A stretch of DNA of 64,000 bases from JBBREP01 sp038202885 (GCA_038202885.1 JBBREP010000002.1:62001-126000); one strand, 5' to 3'. Shown: positions 51,113-59,338, counted from the stretch's first letter. Notes: generated by a model not told the origin, from the letters alone. A program made the numbers and translations.

Positions 51113-52344
51113 ACATGTCGTTGGAGGATCTGGCCGCGTCGGAGGCCTTCGGTGGCAGCAAGGGTCGCCGGGAGGCGGTCACCTTTCTGCCCGAACCCGA
51201 GCCGCGCGAGCGGATTCGACCCATCTGGTCGGTCGACGACCACGTCGTGGAGCCGCCCGATGCCTTCGCCAATCGCTTTCCCGCGAAGTTCGCGGATGCC
51301 GCGCCGCGGGTGGTCGCCACCGACGACGGCGGCCAAGCGTGGCTGTGGAACGGTGAACTGTTACCGAATGTCGGCTTCAACGCCGTCGCCGGACGGCCCT
51401 CGTCCGAGTACGGCTTCGAACCAACTCGCTTCGACGAAATGCGACGCGGCGCGTGGGACATCGACGCGCGTGTGCACGATATGGATATCAATGGTGTCGA
51501 GCGATCGTTGTGCTTTCCCTCGTTCCTTCCCGGCTTCGTCGGACAACGTCTCAGCACCTGGCCGAGCGATCCTGAACTCGGGTTGGCCGCCATGCGCGCG
51601 TACAACGACTGGCACCTCGAGGCGTGGTGTGGCGCCTATCCCGATCGCTTCATCCCGAACCAGATCGCGTGGTTGCTCGATCCACACCTCGCGGCGGGAG
51701 AGATCCGACGCAATGCGGCCCGTGGGTTCAAAGCGGTGACGTTCAGCGAGGCACCCGAGAAACTCGGGCTGCCGTCGCTGCACAGTGGTTACTGGGATCC
51801 GTTGTTCGCGGCGTGCGAGGAGACCGAGACCGTCGTGTGCCTGCATGTGGGTTCATCGGGCACATCACCGATGACTGCGCCAGACGCGCCGCCCGAAACC
51901 GTCGCCGTTCTCTTCTTCGCGTACGGGATGTACGCCGCGGTCGATTGGTTGTACTCGAAAGTGCCCGTACGGTTCCCGAACATCAAGATCTGCCTGTCCG
52001 AAGGCGGTATTGGATGGGTCGCCGGGCTACTCGACCGGCTCGACCATTGCTTCAAGTACCAGCTCGGATACCTGCCCACGTGGCGCGACGTCGAGCTCAC
52101 GCCGGCTGAGGTGTTGCGCCGTAACTTCTGGTTCTGCGCCATCGATGACGCGGCCGGGTTCCTCACACGCGACGTCATCGGCGTGGAGCACATCCTCGTC
52201 GAAAGCGACTACCCGCACGCCGACTCCACGTGGCCCGACACCCAACCGCGGCTCGCGGAACAGTTCGCGAGCGCCGGGGTGCGCGACGACGAAGCCGAGT
52301 TGATGTGCTCGCGCAACGCCGCGGCGTTGTTCGGTCTTCGGTGA
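51109..52344 (+). CDS. Amidohydrolase 2 family metal-dependent hydrolase or decarboxylase
   Basis: 411-residue TIM-barrel protein of the ACMSD/amidohydrolase-2 family. The N-terminal metal motif, normally His-x-His, reads SVDDHVVEPPDAF (Asp-Asp-His), later parts are CLHVGSSG, LSEGGIGWV and a late Asp in ILVESDYPHADSTWP. Such proteins in actinobacteria often sit in aromatic or steroid catabolism clusters and act as C-C hydrolases or non-oxidative decarboxylases. Three start codons are close together (51106, 51109, 51115); 51109 gives a GTGA overlap with the aldolase stop. Confidence 0.83.
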   Translation: MNMSLEDLAASEAFGGSKGRREAVTFLPEPEPRERIRPIWSVDDHVVEPPDAFANRFPAKFADAAPRVVATDDGGQAWLWNGELLPNVGFNAVAGRPSSEYGFEPTRFDEMRRGAWDIDARVHDMDINGVERSLCFPSFLPGFVGQRLSTWPSDPELGLAAMRAYNDWHLEAWCGAYPDRFIPNQIAWLLDPHLAAGEIRRNAARGFKAVTFSEAPEKLGLPSLHSGYWDPLFAACEETETVVCLHVGSSGTSPMTAPDAPPETVAVLFFAYGMYAAVDWLYSKVPVRFPNIKICLSEGGIGWVAGLLDRLDHCFKYQLGYLPTWRDVELTPAEVLRRNFWFCAIDDAAGFLTRDVIGVEHILVESDYPHADSTWPDTQPRLAEQFASAGVRDDEAELMCSRNAAALFGLR

Positions 52345-53777
52345 CCCTCTCCGCACTCGTCGCGGCGCACGCGCGATCACACCCCGACGGAATCGCGTTC
52401 GCCGAGGCGGCCCACGACGTCGCCCTCACGTGGCGCGAGTACGACGAACGCGCGTCGGCGGTTGCGGCGGTGCTTGCAGAGCGCTATGCCCGGGGCGAGC
52501 GCGTCGCGATCCAGATGCCCGATGGCCCCGACGTGCACGTGGCGATGCTGGCGTGTGAACGGGCCGGGCTCGTCGGCGCAGGGATTGGGCCTCGTGCCGG
52601 CGCGCGCGAGGTCGACCATCTCGTGGCCAAGACCGGTGCGCGGGTGTTGCTCACGTCGCTCCCAGACACCACCGCTGGCGGTGCGCTCGATGCCACGCGT
52701 TCACTGGCGCGTGACGAGCTGTGGTTCTTGAACTCCACATCGGGCACCACTGGGTTGCCGAAATGCGTGATGCACGATCAGGCGCGGTGGTTCGCGTTTC
52801 ACGAGCTCGCGGTCGCGAGCGGCGAACTCACCGCCGACGATGTGTTCATGAGCCTGCTGCCAGCGCCGTTTGGGTTCGGGTTGTGGACCGGTCACTGCAC
52901 ACCGACGATCCTCGGCGCACCGTGCGTGCTGTTGGAACGGTTCGACCCGACCGCCGCGATCAGGGCAATCGAGCAGTACCGGGTGACGGTGCTCGCCGCG
53001 GTGTCGACGCAGTTCGTGATGATGCTGAACGCGACCGAGTTGGCCGAGCACGGTCTCTCCACATTGCGGGTGTTGTTCACCGGTGGCGAAATGGTGCCAG
53101 CCGATCGCGCGGCCGAGTGGGAGGCCCGCACCGGGTCACTAGTACTCCAGTTCTACGGCAGCAACGAAACGGGCGCGCTCAGTGCGACAACGACGAGCGA
53201 CGACGAAGCGGTGCGCCTGCACAGTGCCGGTCATGTCTTGGCGGAAATGCATGTGCGCTTGTTCGACGCCGACACTGAGGTCGACGTCACAGAGAGCGGC
53301 GGGCCCGGCATCAGCGCGTGCAAGGGCGCAGTGACGTGCCTCGGGTATTACGACGATCCTGCGGCGAATGTCCAGCTCTACACCGACGACGGTTGGATGC
53401 GCACGGGTGACCTGTGCACGATCGACGAGCACGGCGTGCTCTTCGTGGTAGGGCGGACGTCTGATTTCATCATCCGCGGCGGCAAGAACCTGTCGGCCGC
53501 AGTGATCGAACAGGAGTGTTCGACGATGCCAGGGGTGTTGCTCGCGGCGGCGGTCGCGACGCCCGACGACGTGTTCGGCGAACGCGTCTGCGTGTTCTGC
53601 GCCGTCGCGCCGTCGGTCTCGTTCACGCTCGACGAACTCCGCGCGCACCTCGCGGCGCGGGGCGTCGGCAAGGAGTTGTGGCCCGAACACCTGGTGCTCG
53701 TCGAAGGCGATCTCCCCCGGAGCAGCGGTAACAAGGTCGCCAAAGCCCAGCTCCGCGCCCAAGCCAAAACCCTCTGA
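52341..53777 (+). CDS. AMP-dependent acyl-CoA synthetase/ligase
   Basis: 478-residue ANL superfamily ligase. The P-loop is NSTSGTTGLPKCVMHD near residue 134, followed by QFYGSNETGALSA, WMRTGDLCTIDE and FIIRGGKNLSAAVIEQ. The catalytic C-terminal Lys is in RSSGNKVAKAQL. It activates a carboxylic acid with ATP and CoA. GTG 52341 overlaps the amidohydrolase TGA as GTGA, so the three genes are coupled and probably process one compound. The acid is unknown. Confidence 0.87.
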   Translation: MTLSALVAAHARSHPDGIAFAEAAHDVALTWREYDERASAVAAVLAERYARGERVAIQMPDGPDVHVAMLACERAGLVGAGIGPRAGAREVDHLVAKTGARVLLTSLPDTTAGGALDATRSLARDELWFLNSTSGTTGLPKCVMHDQARWFAFHELAVASGELTADDVFMSLLPAPFGFGLWTGHCTPTILGAPCVLLERFDPTAAIRAIEQYRVTVLAAVSTQFVMMLNATELAEHGLSTLRVLFTGGEMVPADRAAEWEARTGSLVLQFYGSNETGALSATTTSDDEAVRLHSAGHVLAEMHVRLFDADTEVDVTESGGPGISACKGAVTCLGYYDDPAANVQLYTDDGWMRTGDLCTIDEHGVLFVVGRTSDFIIRGGKNLSAAVIEQECSTMPGVLLAAAVATPDDVFGERVCVFCAVAPSVSFTLDELRAHLAARGVGKELWPEHLVLVEGDLPRSSGNKVAKAQLRAQAKTL

Positions 53778-53819
53778 TGCGTCGTTTGACCGCCGTATAG
53801 AGGGGTCACACGACGCATC
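53776..53819. terminator. Hairpin between convergent gene ends
   Basis: GATGCGTCGT and ACGACGCATC, extended inward past one mismatch by TGACC/GGTCA, form a 15-bp stem with a 12-nt loop. The left arm overlaps the ligase stop codon. No U-tract. Confidence 0.65.
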
Positions 53820-53824
53820 GGGGG

Positions 53825-54499
53825 TCAGAGGTCGAGGGTGGCGTTGGGGGTGACGCCGGCGCGGCGTAGGGCTTTGGTTTTGGTGCGCGCGAGGAGGTGG
53901 CGGGGCGCAGCACAGATGCGGTCGGTCATCTCTGACGTCGCTGCCTCCAGCGATGAGCGCGGCACCACACGGTTCACAAGGCGAACGTGTAGCGCCTCGT
54001 GAGCATCCATGCGCTTTCCCGTCATGCACAGCTCGCGTGCCACGGCGCCGCCGACGAGATCGTGCAGGGGTCCGTACACCACATCGCCGAACGTGTATTC
54101 AGGATGAGCGAACCAGGCTTCCTCCACCGCGATGCGCATATCGCACATAACCGCGAGGTCCATCCCACCGGCGATTGCAGGCCCGTTGACGGCGGCGACC
54201 GTCGGCAGCGGAAACTCGAGCACCGTGCGGTGATAGCGGTCACTCGACGCCCAGAGCGCGGCACCGAACGGCGCATCGTCAACAGCGCGCTCGAACTCTC
54301 GCAGATCGAAGCCAGCGCTGAACACATCACCGCGTCCGGTGATCACCACGCACGACACCGACTCGTCGCCAGCGAGTTCGTCGAGCGCATCGCTGATTGC
54401 GTCACGCAGTTCGATCGACAGTGCGTTCTTGCGTTCGGCCCGATCCAACGTCAACGTTGCGACCGCGCCCGCGCGTTGCACCGCAAGCACATCACTCAC
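53825..54499 (-). CDS. Enoyl-CoA hydratase/isomerase family protein
   Basis: 224-residue crotonase-fold protein, slightly short for the family. Visible parts are LTLDRAERKNALSIELRDAI, the oxyanion segments VFSAGFDLREFE and VNGPAIAGGMDLAVMCDMRIA, and LVNRVVP. The hydratase Glu pair is not obvious, so isomerase or hydrolase activity is possible. GTG 54499 overlaps the stop of the Fe-alcohol dehydrogenase gene as GTGA, so translation is coupled. Its substrate may be the same CoA ester made by the convergent ligase. Confidence 0.83.
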   Translation of the reverse strand: MSDVLAVQRAGAVATLTLDRAERKNALSIELRDAISDALDELAGDESVSCVVITGRGDVFSAGFDLREFERAVDDAPFGAALWASSDRYHRTVLEFPLPTVAAVNGPAIAGGMDLAVMCDMRIAVEEAWFAHPEYTFGDVVYGPLHDLVGGAVARELCMTGKRMDAHEALHVRLVNRVVPRSSLEAATSEMTDRICAAPRHLLARTKTKALRRAGVTPNATLDL

Positions 54500-55620
54500 C
54501 ACATCTCCTCCAACAAGCCGGTCAACTCCTCGATCGTCACGTCGCCACCAAAGCCCGTCGCGGCGCCGGCCGCTTGCGTCGCCGCCGCCACAGCCCCGAA
54601 CTCCTCGCGTGCAGCGCCGACCTCGCGCAGCCGTCGCGGCAAACCAAGCGTGCCGACGAATGCGGCGAGTTCGGCGGCGCCGGCATCGCACGCGTCGCGC
54701 GTCGACAGGCCGTCCACGTCCACACCAAGCGCGGCGGCAACCGCGACCACCGCGTCGGGCGCTTCGCGGTGTACGAAACGCATCACCGGCGGCAGCGTGA
54801 TACCGGCCGTGACGCCGTGCGGCACGTCCCAGCGCGCACCGATCTGGTGACCGAGCGTGTGCGACAGATACACCTGCACATTCACCACTCCAGCCATCGA
54901 CATCCACGCCGCGAGCTGGCACTCGAGGCGCGCGTCGAGATCGTCTGGGCGTGCCCGCACTGCCGGCAGCGCGGCGGTGAGTCGGCGCAGCGCCTCGAGC
55001 GCAAGAGTGTCGGTGAACGGATGCGCACGCGGGCCCCACACCGTTTCGCACGCATGGTCGATGCTCTTGACCCCCGACGACAGCCACAGGTCCATCGGTG
55101 TCGGCACCGTCACCTCGGGATCGAGCACGACCGCGAACGGTGCCATCCTCGGGTCGGCGACATAGGTCTTGACCCCCGGCACGTCGCCGGTCATTCCCGA
55201 CGCGGGCGTGTACTCCCCGGCCGACAACGTCGTCGGCACGAGAATCTGCGGTAGTACCGCTTGAGGTTGGTCGCCGAGCAGTGCGAGGGCCACGATCTTG
55301 GTGGCGTCGGTGACCGACGAGCCGCCGTATCCAATGAGCAGATCGGCGCCGCTGTCGCGCGCCGCCACCGTCGCAGCATCGACGTCGGCCCTCGGCGCAT
55401 GCTGACCGATGCCCACGAACGTGCCCGCGTGACGCGCACCGAGTGCGGCTTCGAGTGCACCCACGAGCGGCGTGCTCGTCGCCAAGGTGCGGCCGGTGAT
55501 CACGAACACTCGATGCCGCCCCAGCTCGTCGACGATCCGAGGGACGCGCCCCACCGCGCCGACGCCATGCACGACGCGGTCGATCCTCGGGAAGCGGTAG
55601 GTGCGCGGGCGTGCGTTCAA
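54496..55620 (-). CDS. Iron-containing alcohol dehydrogenase, maleylacetate reductase-like
   Basis: 374-residue group III dehydrogenase. The start RTYRFPRIDRVVHGVGAV, the NAD loop GYGGSSVTDATKIVALAL, PTTLSAGEYTPASGMT and the metal helix VYLSHTLGHQIGARWDVPHG resemble maleylacetate reductases, which act late in chlorinated or hydroxylated aromatic catabolism. No ATG or GTG fits the N-terminus. TTG 55620, with GGCGGGAA 7 nt upstream, or TTG 55650 must be used. It follows the carboxylesterase by 22 bp. Confidence 0.8.
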   Translation of the reverse strand: MNARPRTYRFPRIDRVVHGVGAVGRVPRIVDELGRHRVFVITGRTLATSTPLVGALEAALGARHAGTFVGIGQHAPRADVDAATVAARDSGADLLIGYGGSSVTDATKIVALALLGDQPQAVLPQILVPTTLSAGEYTPASGMTGDVPGVKTYVADPRMAPFAVVLDPEVTVPTPMDLWLSSGVKSIDHACETVWGPRAHPFTDTLALEALRRLTAALPAVRARPDDLDARLECQLAAWMSMAGVVNVQVYLSHTLGHQIGARWDVPHGVTAGITLPPVMRFVHREAPDAVVAVAAALGVDVDGLSTRDACDAGAAELAAFVGTLGLPRRLREVGAAREEFGAVAAATQAAGAATGFGGDVTIEELTGLLEEMW

Positions 55621-55642
55621 CGACGCATTCCCGCCACGATCA

Positions 55643-57130
55643 TCACGCAATCCCGTCCCACAGCGCGGCGCGACGGCCGATTGAATCGACGCACGGCCCG
55701 ATGTGTTCGCCCAGTTCGAGCATCGTGTGGCCTTCCGACCATCGTGGCCAACCCGGATCACCGTCACGCGCGAACGCCACCCAGGCCGCGCCCATCGCGC
55801 CGGCCAGACGGTCGCCGGCCGTGGCGCGCGCGCCGCCCGCTCCGACGAAGGCTCGCCAACCGTCGACATCGAGCGACGAGAACGTGAACGGAAGATCCAT
55901 TGCGTGCGACGCGCCGACCGGGCGACCGTCGGCCCGAGCCGGCGCGGCCCAGTCGAAGTACGCCGCGAATACTCGGCCGTGATGTTGCGCCGCGGCGTCG
56001 ATGTAGGCGCGGGTCGGCAGCGTCATCTCGTGATCGGAGTAGATCGCGCCCCATACATGGATCGGGTCGTGCGGTAGCCCCTCGGCGCCAAGGAGCGCAC
56101 GGTACCGATCGATGAGCCTGTCGGCCTGCGCGGCGTCGATCGTCGCGTAGCGCGCCACCCGCTTGGTGAGCTTCTCTGGCGTCATCGACGACGTTTCGAG
56201 GAACAAGTTCATCTCGTCTCGCGTCACGCTCACGACCAGATCGCAACCGGCATGCGCGCCCGTCGTGACCGACCGAGACGGCGCGTCATGCACGAGTTCG
56301 CCATCGTTCGCAGGATGAAACGGCATCATGCCGACCGCGCCAAACACCGCCGGATCGCCGAACAACCCGCCGATGCCATCGAGCAGGCGGTCGGCCGGCG
56401 CGTCGTACAGCGCGTCGACGCCGCCCACGACCTCGACGAACCGCTCCGCGACGAGCTCGCCGGTGGCAGTGTCGAACGTGCGCCCGGCCGAGGCACTCTG
56501 CATGATCGCGCGGTCGAACAGTTCGGCCCGACCGGGTGCGCCCAGCAAGTGGACGATCACGCCGCCGCCAGCCGATTCGCCGAACACCGTCACGTTGTGG
56601 TCGTCGCCACCGAAGCCAGCGATGTTGGCGCGCACCCACTGCAGCGCGATCACGACATCGTGCAGACCACAGTTCGCGGTCCACCCGCGGGACGCGAGCT
56701 GCGGTGTCGCCGCGAGAAACCCGAACGGGCCGACGCGATAGTTGATCGACACGACGATCGCGCCCCGACGCGCCAACGCGGCGCCGTCGTACATCGCCTG
56801 CGATGCCGCACCCGTGAGAAACGACCCACCATGTATCCACACGAGCACCGGCCACGGCCCCGCACCTGGTGGCACCCACACGTTGAGGAACTGGCACACC
56901 TCGTTTGCCTCGGCGCCCAGAGCGCCGCCGGGAACGAGATCGCCGAAACCCGGCTGCGGGCATGCCGCGCCGAATCGGGTCGCGTCGCGCGGACCGGTCC
57001 AGCCCGGTGCCGGTTGCGGACGCGCCCCACGCGTCGCCACCGCGTACGGGATCCCGAGCCAACGCCGCACACCGTCATCGGCCTCGCGGCCGTGCAGGAT
57101 GCCGTTCGCCGTCGTCGCTACTGGTTGCAC
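55643..57130 (-). CDS. Carboxylesterase (type B)
   Basis: 495-residue serine esterase. The oxyanion hole is WIHGGSF near 100, nucleophile Ser186 in FGESAGGG, Glu306 in TRDEMNLF and His409 in GASHAMDLPF complete the triad. The early GILHGREADDGVRRWLGIPYA is typical. No signal peptide is present. GTG 57130 has GAGGA 8 nt upstream. A possible short upstream frame starts at GTG 57237 after a TACATT box. First gene of an operon with the Fe-alcohol dehydrogenase and enoyl-CoA hydratase. Confidence 0.88.
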   Translation of the reverse strand: MQPVATTANGILHGREADDGVRRWLGIPYAVATRGARPQPAPGWTGPRDATRFGAACPQPGFGDLVPGGALGAEANEVCQFLNVWVPPGAGPWPVLVWIHGGSFLTGAASQAMYDGAALARRGAIVVSINYRVGPFGFLAATPQLASRGWTANCGLHDVVIALQWVRANIAGFGGDDHNVTVFGESAGGGVIVHLLGAPGRAELFDRAIMQSASAGRTFDTATGELVAERFVEVVGGVDALYDAPADRLLDGIGGLFGDPAVFGAVGMMPFHPANDGELVHDAPSRSVTTGAHAGCDLVVSVTRDEMNLFLETSSMTPEKLTKRVARYATIDAAQADRLIDRYRALLGAEGLPHDPIHVWGAIYSDHEMTLPTRAYIDAAAQHHGRVFAAYFDWAAPARADGRPVGASHAMDLPFTFSSLDVDGWRAFVGAGGARATAGDRLAGAMGAAWVAFARDGDPGWPRWSEGHTMLELGEHIGPCVDSIGRRAALWDGIA

Positions 57131-57244
57131 ACGACCATCCTCACGCGACGGCCGACGTCGTGTCGACCGACAGCGAGCGGCAGGCCGAGCGGCACCCCAC
57201 CGGCACGGGCACGAGCGAGCGGCGCGGAGGTGGTCACGGCAACG

Positions 57245-57250
57245 AATGTA
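57245..57250 (-). promoter_or_regulatory. -10 box TACATT upstream of the carboxylesterase operon
   Basis: TACATT lies 7 nt before GTG 57237, which would open a 39-codon frame that stops 10 bp inside the esterase gene. If used, the esterase has a leader of about 110 nt. Confidence 0.35.
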
Positions 57251-57262
57251 GACAATGACCCG

Positions 57263-57268
57263 TACGAT
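57263..57268 (+). promoter_or_regulatory. -10 box TACGAT upstream of the LLM oxidoreductase
   Basis: TACGAT lies 6 nt before the GTG of the small upstream frame at 57275, 12 bp from the divergent TACATT box. Confidence 0.45.
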
Positions 57269-57274
57269 CACGCC

Positions 57275-57313
57275 GTGACGGCCGCTCTGCAAAGGATTCC
57301 ACCGACACCATGA
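57275..57313 (+). CDS. Small upstream reading frame, 12 codons, candidate
   Basis: GTG 57275 follows TACGAT at leaderless spacing. The frame codes VTAALQRIPPTP and stops in TGA overlapping the next ATG as ATGA. It contains the AAAGGA site of the oxidoreductase gene. It could serve to deliver ribosomes to that start. No control codons are evident, so chance is possible. Confidence 0.4.
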   Translation: MTAALQRIPPTP

Positions 57314-58344
57314 AGATCGACACGATGCTCTCGACGCCGAAACTGTTCGACGTGCCCGCGGCCGCTCGCCGGATCGAGGCGCTGGGTTACGACGGCACGT
57401 TCACGTTCGAGGGGCCCCACGAGCCGTTCTTCCCGCTGCTCCTCGCCGCAGAACACACAGAACGCATCGACTTGACCACCGCGATCGCCGTCGCGTTCGC
57501 GCGTAACCCGATGACGCTCGCGCAGATTGCCTACGACCTACAGCTCGCGTCGCAGGGCCGGATGGTGCTCGGACTCGGCACACAGATCAAGCCGCATATC
57601 ACGAAACGGTTCTCAATGCCGTGGTCGCAGCCCGCGGCGCGCATGCGCGAGATGGTGCTCGCGATCAGGGCGATCTGGGCGAGCTGGCACGAAGGAGCTC
57701 CACTCGACTTTCGCGGCGACTTCTACACCCACACGCTCATGACGCCGATGTTCAGTCCCGGGCCGTCGCCGTTTGGATTGCCGCGCATCGTCGTCGCGGG
57801 CGTTGGCCCGCGCATGACCGAGGTGGCCGGCGAGGTCGCCGACGGCTTCATCGTGCATCCGTTCTCGACACCTCGGTTCTTGGCGGACACGACGCTGCCT
57901 GCCATCGAACGCGGACTCGACGCGGCCGGGCGCGCCGGCGCGAGGAGCGACTTCGAAGTCTCGTTCCCCGCGATGGTGGCGGTCGGTGAGACCGACGGTG
58001 ACGTCGAGCAGGCGCGCGAGGCGTTCAAGGCTCGGCTCGCGTTCTATGGATCGACGCCCGCGTACAAGGTCGTGCTCGACGCGCATGGCTGGGGCGACCT
58101 CCAACCTGAACTCAACCGGCTCACCAAGACAGGCGACTGGGCCACGATCCCGACGCTGATCACCGACGAGGTCGTCGACGAGTTCGTGACCTGCGGCCGT
58201 ATCGACGAGATCGGGCCGCGTCTCATCGCCCGGTACGGCCCGCTCGTCGACCGCATCTCACTGGAACCCCCAGCCGGCGTCGACGACAACCGCTGGCGCG
58301 ACGTCATCACATCCATGCGTCCATTGGTACTTCCGAGCGAATAA
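57310..58344 (+). CDS. LLM class F420-dependent oxidoreductase
   Basis: 344-residue TIM-barrel oxidoreductase of the luciferase-like family. The blocks are RRIEALGYDGTFTFEGPHEPFFPL, LTTAIAVAFARNPMTLA, GRMVLGLGTQIKPHI and GFIVHPFSTPRFL, resembling the actinobacterial TIGR03617 group, which uses F420 rather than FMN. The last residues (RPLVLPSE) and the stop codon are coded by a 51-bp palindromic element, so the original C-terminus may have been replaced. Confidence 0.87.
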   Translation: MKIDTMLSTPKLFDVPAAARRIEALGYDGTFTFEGPHEPFFPLLLAAEHTERIDLTTAIAVAFARNPMTLAQIAYDLQLASQGRMVLGLGTQIKPHITKRFSMPWSQPAARMREMVLAIRAIWASWHEGAPLDFRGDFYTHTLMTPMFSPGPSPFGLPRIVVAGVGPRMTEVAGEVADGFIVHPFSTPRFLADTTLPAIERGLDAAGRAGARSDFEVSFPAMVAVGETDGDVEQAREAFKARLAFYGSTPAYKVVLDAHGWGDLQPELNRLTKTGDWATIPTLITDEVVDEFVTCGRIDEIGPRLIARYGPLVDRISLEPPAGVDDNRWRDVITSMRPLVLPSE

Positions 58345-58368
58345 TTGCGCCGCAAGTACCAATGGACG
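58318..58368. repeat. 51-bp palindromic element, copy 1, left of the AbiEi/DUF559 gene
   Basis: CGTCCATTGGTACTT (58318-58332) and AAGTACCAATGGACG (58354-58368) are perfect 15-bp arms around a 21-nt loop that contains the LLM stop codon and TTGCGCCGC. Copy 2 at 59288-59338 is 46/51 identical in the same orientation. Confidence 0.9.
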
Positions 58369-58373
58369 GACGA

Positions 58374-59294
58374 TTACGCGGCCTCGTCGAGCACGAGTTT
58401 GATGCGGGCGATCGTTTCCGCTCGATGGCGCGTGACGTCGTCCCATGTCACCACGATCACCCGCCATCCCAAACGCTCGAGGGCAGCGATGCGTCGACGG
58501 TCCCGTTTCCAGCTCATGTGTTGCCCGTGCCAGCGAAAGCCATCGCACTCAAGGGCTACGAAGACGTCAGGCCGCGCGAAATCGACTCGGTACACGACGC
58601 CATCGTCGAGACGGATGCGGTGCTGTGGGACGAAGCCCACAAGGCGAGCCTCTCGCAAGAGGGCCGCCGTCTTGATCTCGAGTCGGCTCTCCAGCGCAGG
58701 GTTGGCCTCGTGGAGCTCGATGTAGCGGCGCAGCGCCGCAAGCCCGCTGCGCCGCGAGCCGCACTCACGCGCGGTCCGTTCGAGTTCGCTGACCGTCATG
58801 AGGCCAAGCCGCCGGGCGCTCTCGGCCGCGGCCTCCAACGCTTCGCCGTGCAGCACACCAGCGAGATCGGCGATCGTGCGCGCCCCAGACGTGCACGGGA
58901 TGCCGTCGACGAACACGCGATGACGGCCCGGCAACACACGTGTGCGATGCACAGTCACGATCGGATGGCGTCGCCCCCGTGTCTCGTCGCCGAGCACTGA
59001 CACGTGCACATCGTCGCTACGAGCACCATCGATGTGCAGCAACCTCCCCGCGCTCGTGTAGGAAATCGTGACGTCGGGTTGGAGCCACAGCGCCACCGCC
59101 TTTGCCCGCTGCTCCCATGACGGCGCAGCCCCGACGAGGCGAAGCACTCCCGGATGCACGAGTTCGAGGCGGCCCGTGCGCGTGAGGTGTCGGAGCTTGT
59201 GCTCGGCCACCCCGAGAGAGCCAGCTTGCGTGACCGTGAACAGGCCGTATTGCGATTCCGCGCGTGCGAGCACACGGTTCCAAGATTCGTCCAT
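58374..59294 (-). CDS. AbiEi-like winged-helix protein with C-terminal DUF559 (Vsr-like) nuclease domain
   Basis: 306-residue two-domain protein. Residues about 5-90 resemble the winged-helix of type IV AbiEi antitoxins (GLFTVTQAGSLGVAEHKLRHL, RLELVHPGVLRLVGA). Residues about 200-300 are a DUF559/Vsr-like PD-(D/E)xK nuclease fold: Asp238 in YRVDFARPD, Glu249 and Asp251 in VALECDGFRWHG, then LGWRVIVVTWDDV. No toxin gene lies beside it. The ATG and its GGGAAG site are inside a palindromic element, and a second copy follows the stop, so the gene looks like a cassette. Function in defence is inferred. Confidence 0.78.
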   Translation of the reverse strand: MDESWNRVLARAESQYGLFTVTQAGSLGVAEHKLRHLTRTGRLELVHPGVLRLVGAAPSWEQRAKAVALWLQPDVTISYTSAGRLLHIDGARSDDVHVSVLGDETRGRRHPIVTVHRTRVLPGRHRVFVDGIPCTSGARTIADLAGVLHGEALEAAAESARRLGLMTVSELERTARECGSRRSGLAALRRYIELHEANPALESRLEIKTAALLREARLVGFVPQHRIRLDDGVVYRVDFARPDVFVALECDGFRWHGQHMSWKRDRRRIAALERLGWRVIVVTWDDVTRHRAETIARIKLVLDEAA

Positions 59295-59338
59295 TGGTAC
59301 TTCCCATCGAAATATTGCGCCGCAAGTACCAATGGATG
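59288..59338. repeat. 51-bp palindromic element, copy 2, right of the AbiEi/DUF559 gene
   Basis: The same 15-bp arms (one G-T wobble) and 21-nt loop as at 58318-58368, 970 bp away. The start codon of the enclosed gene is CAT 59292-59294 in the left arm, and its ribosome site is in the loop. Confidence 0.9.

Noticed and set aside
58374..59294. Complete type IV toxin-antitoxin pair
   Set aside because: No nucleotidyltransferase (AbiEii-type) toxin gene lies on either side.
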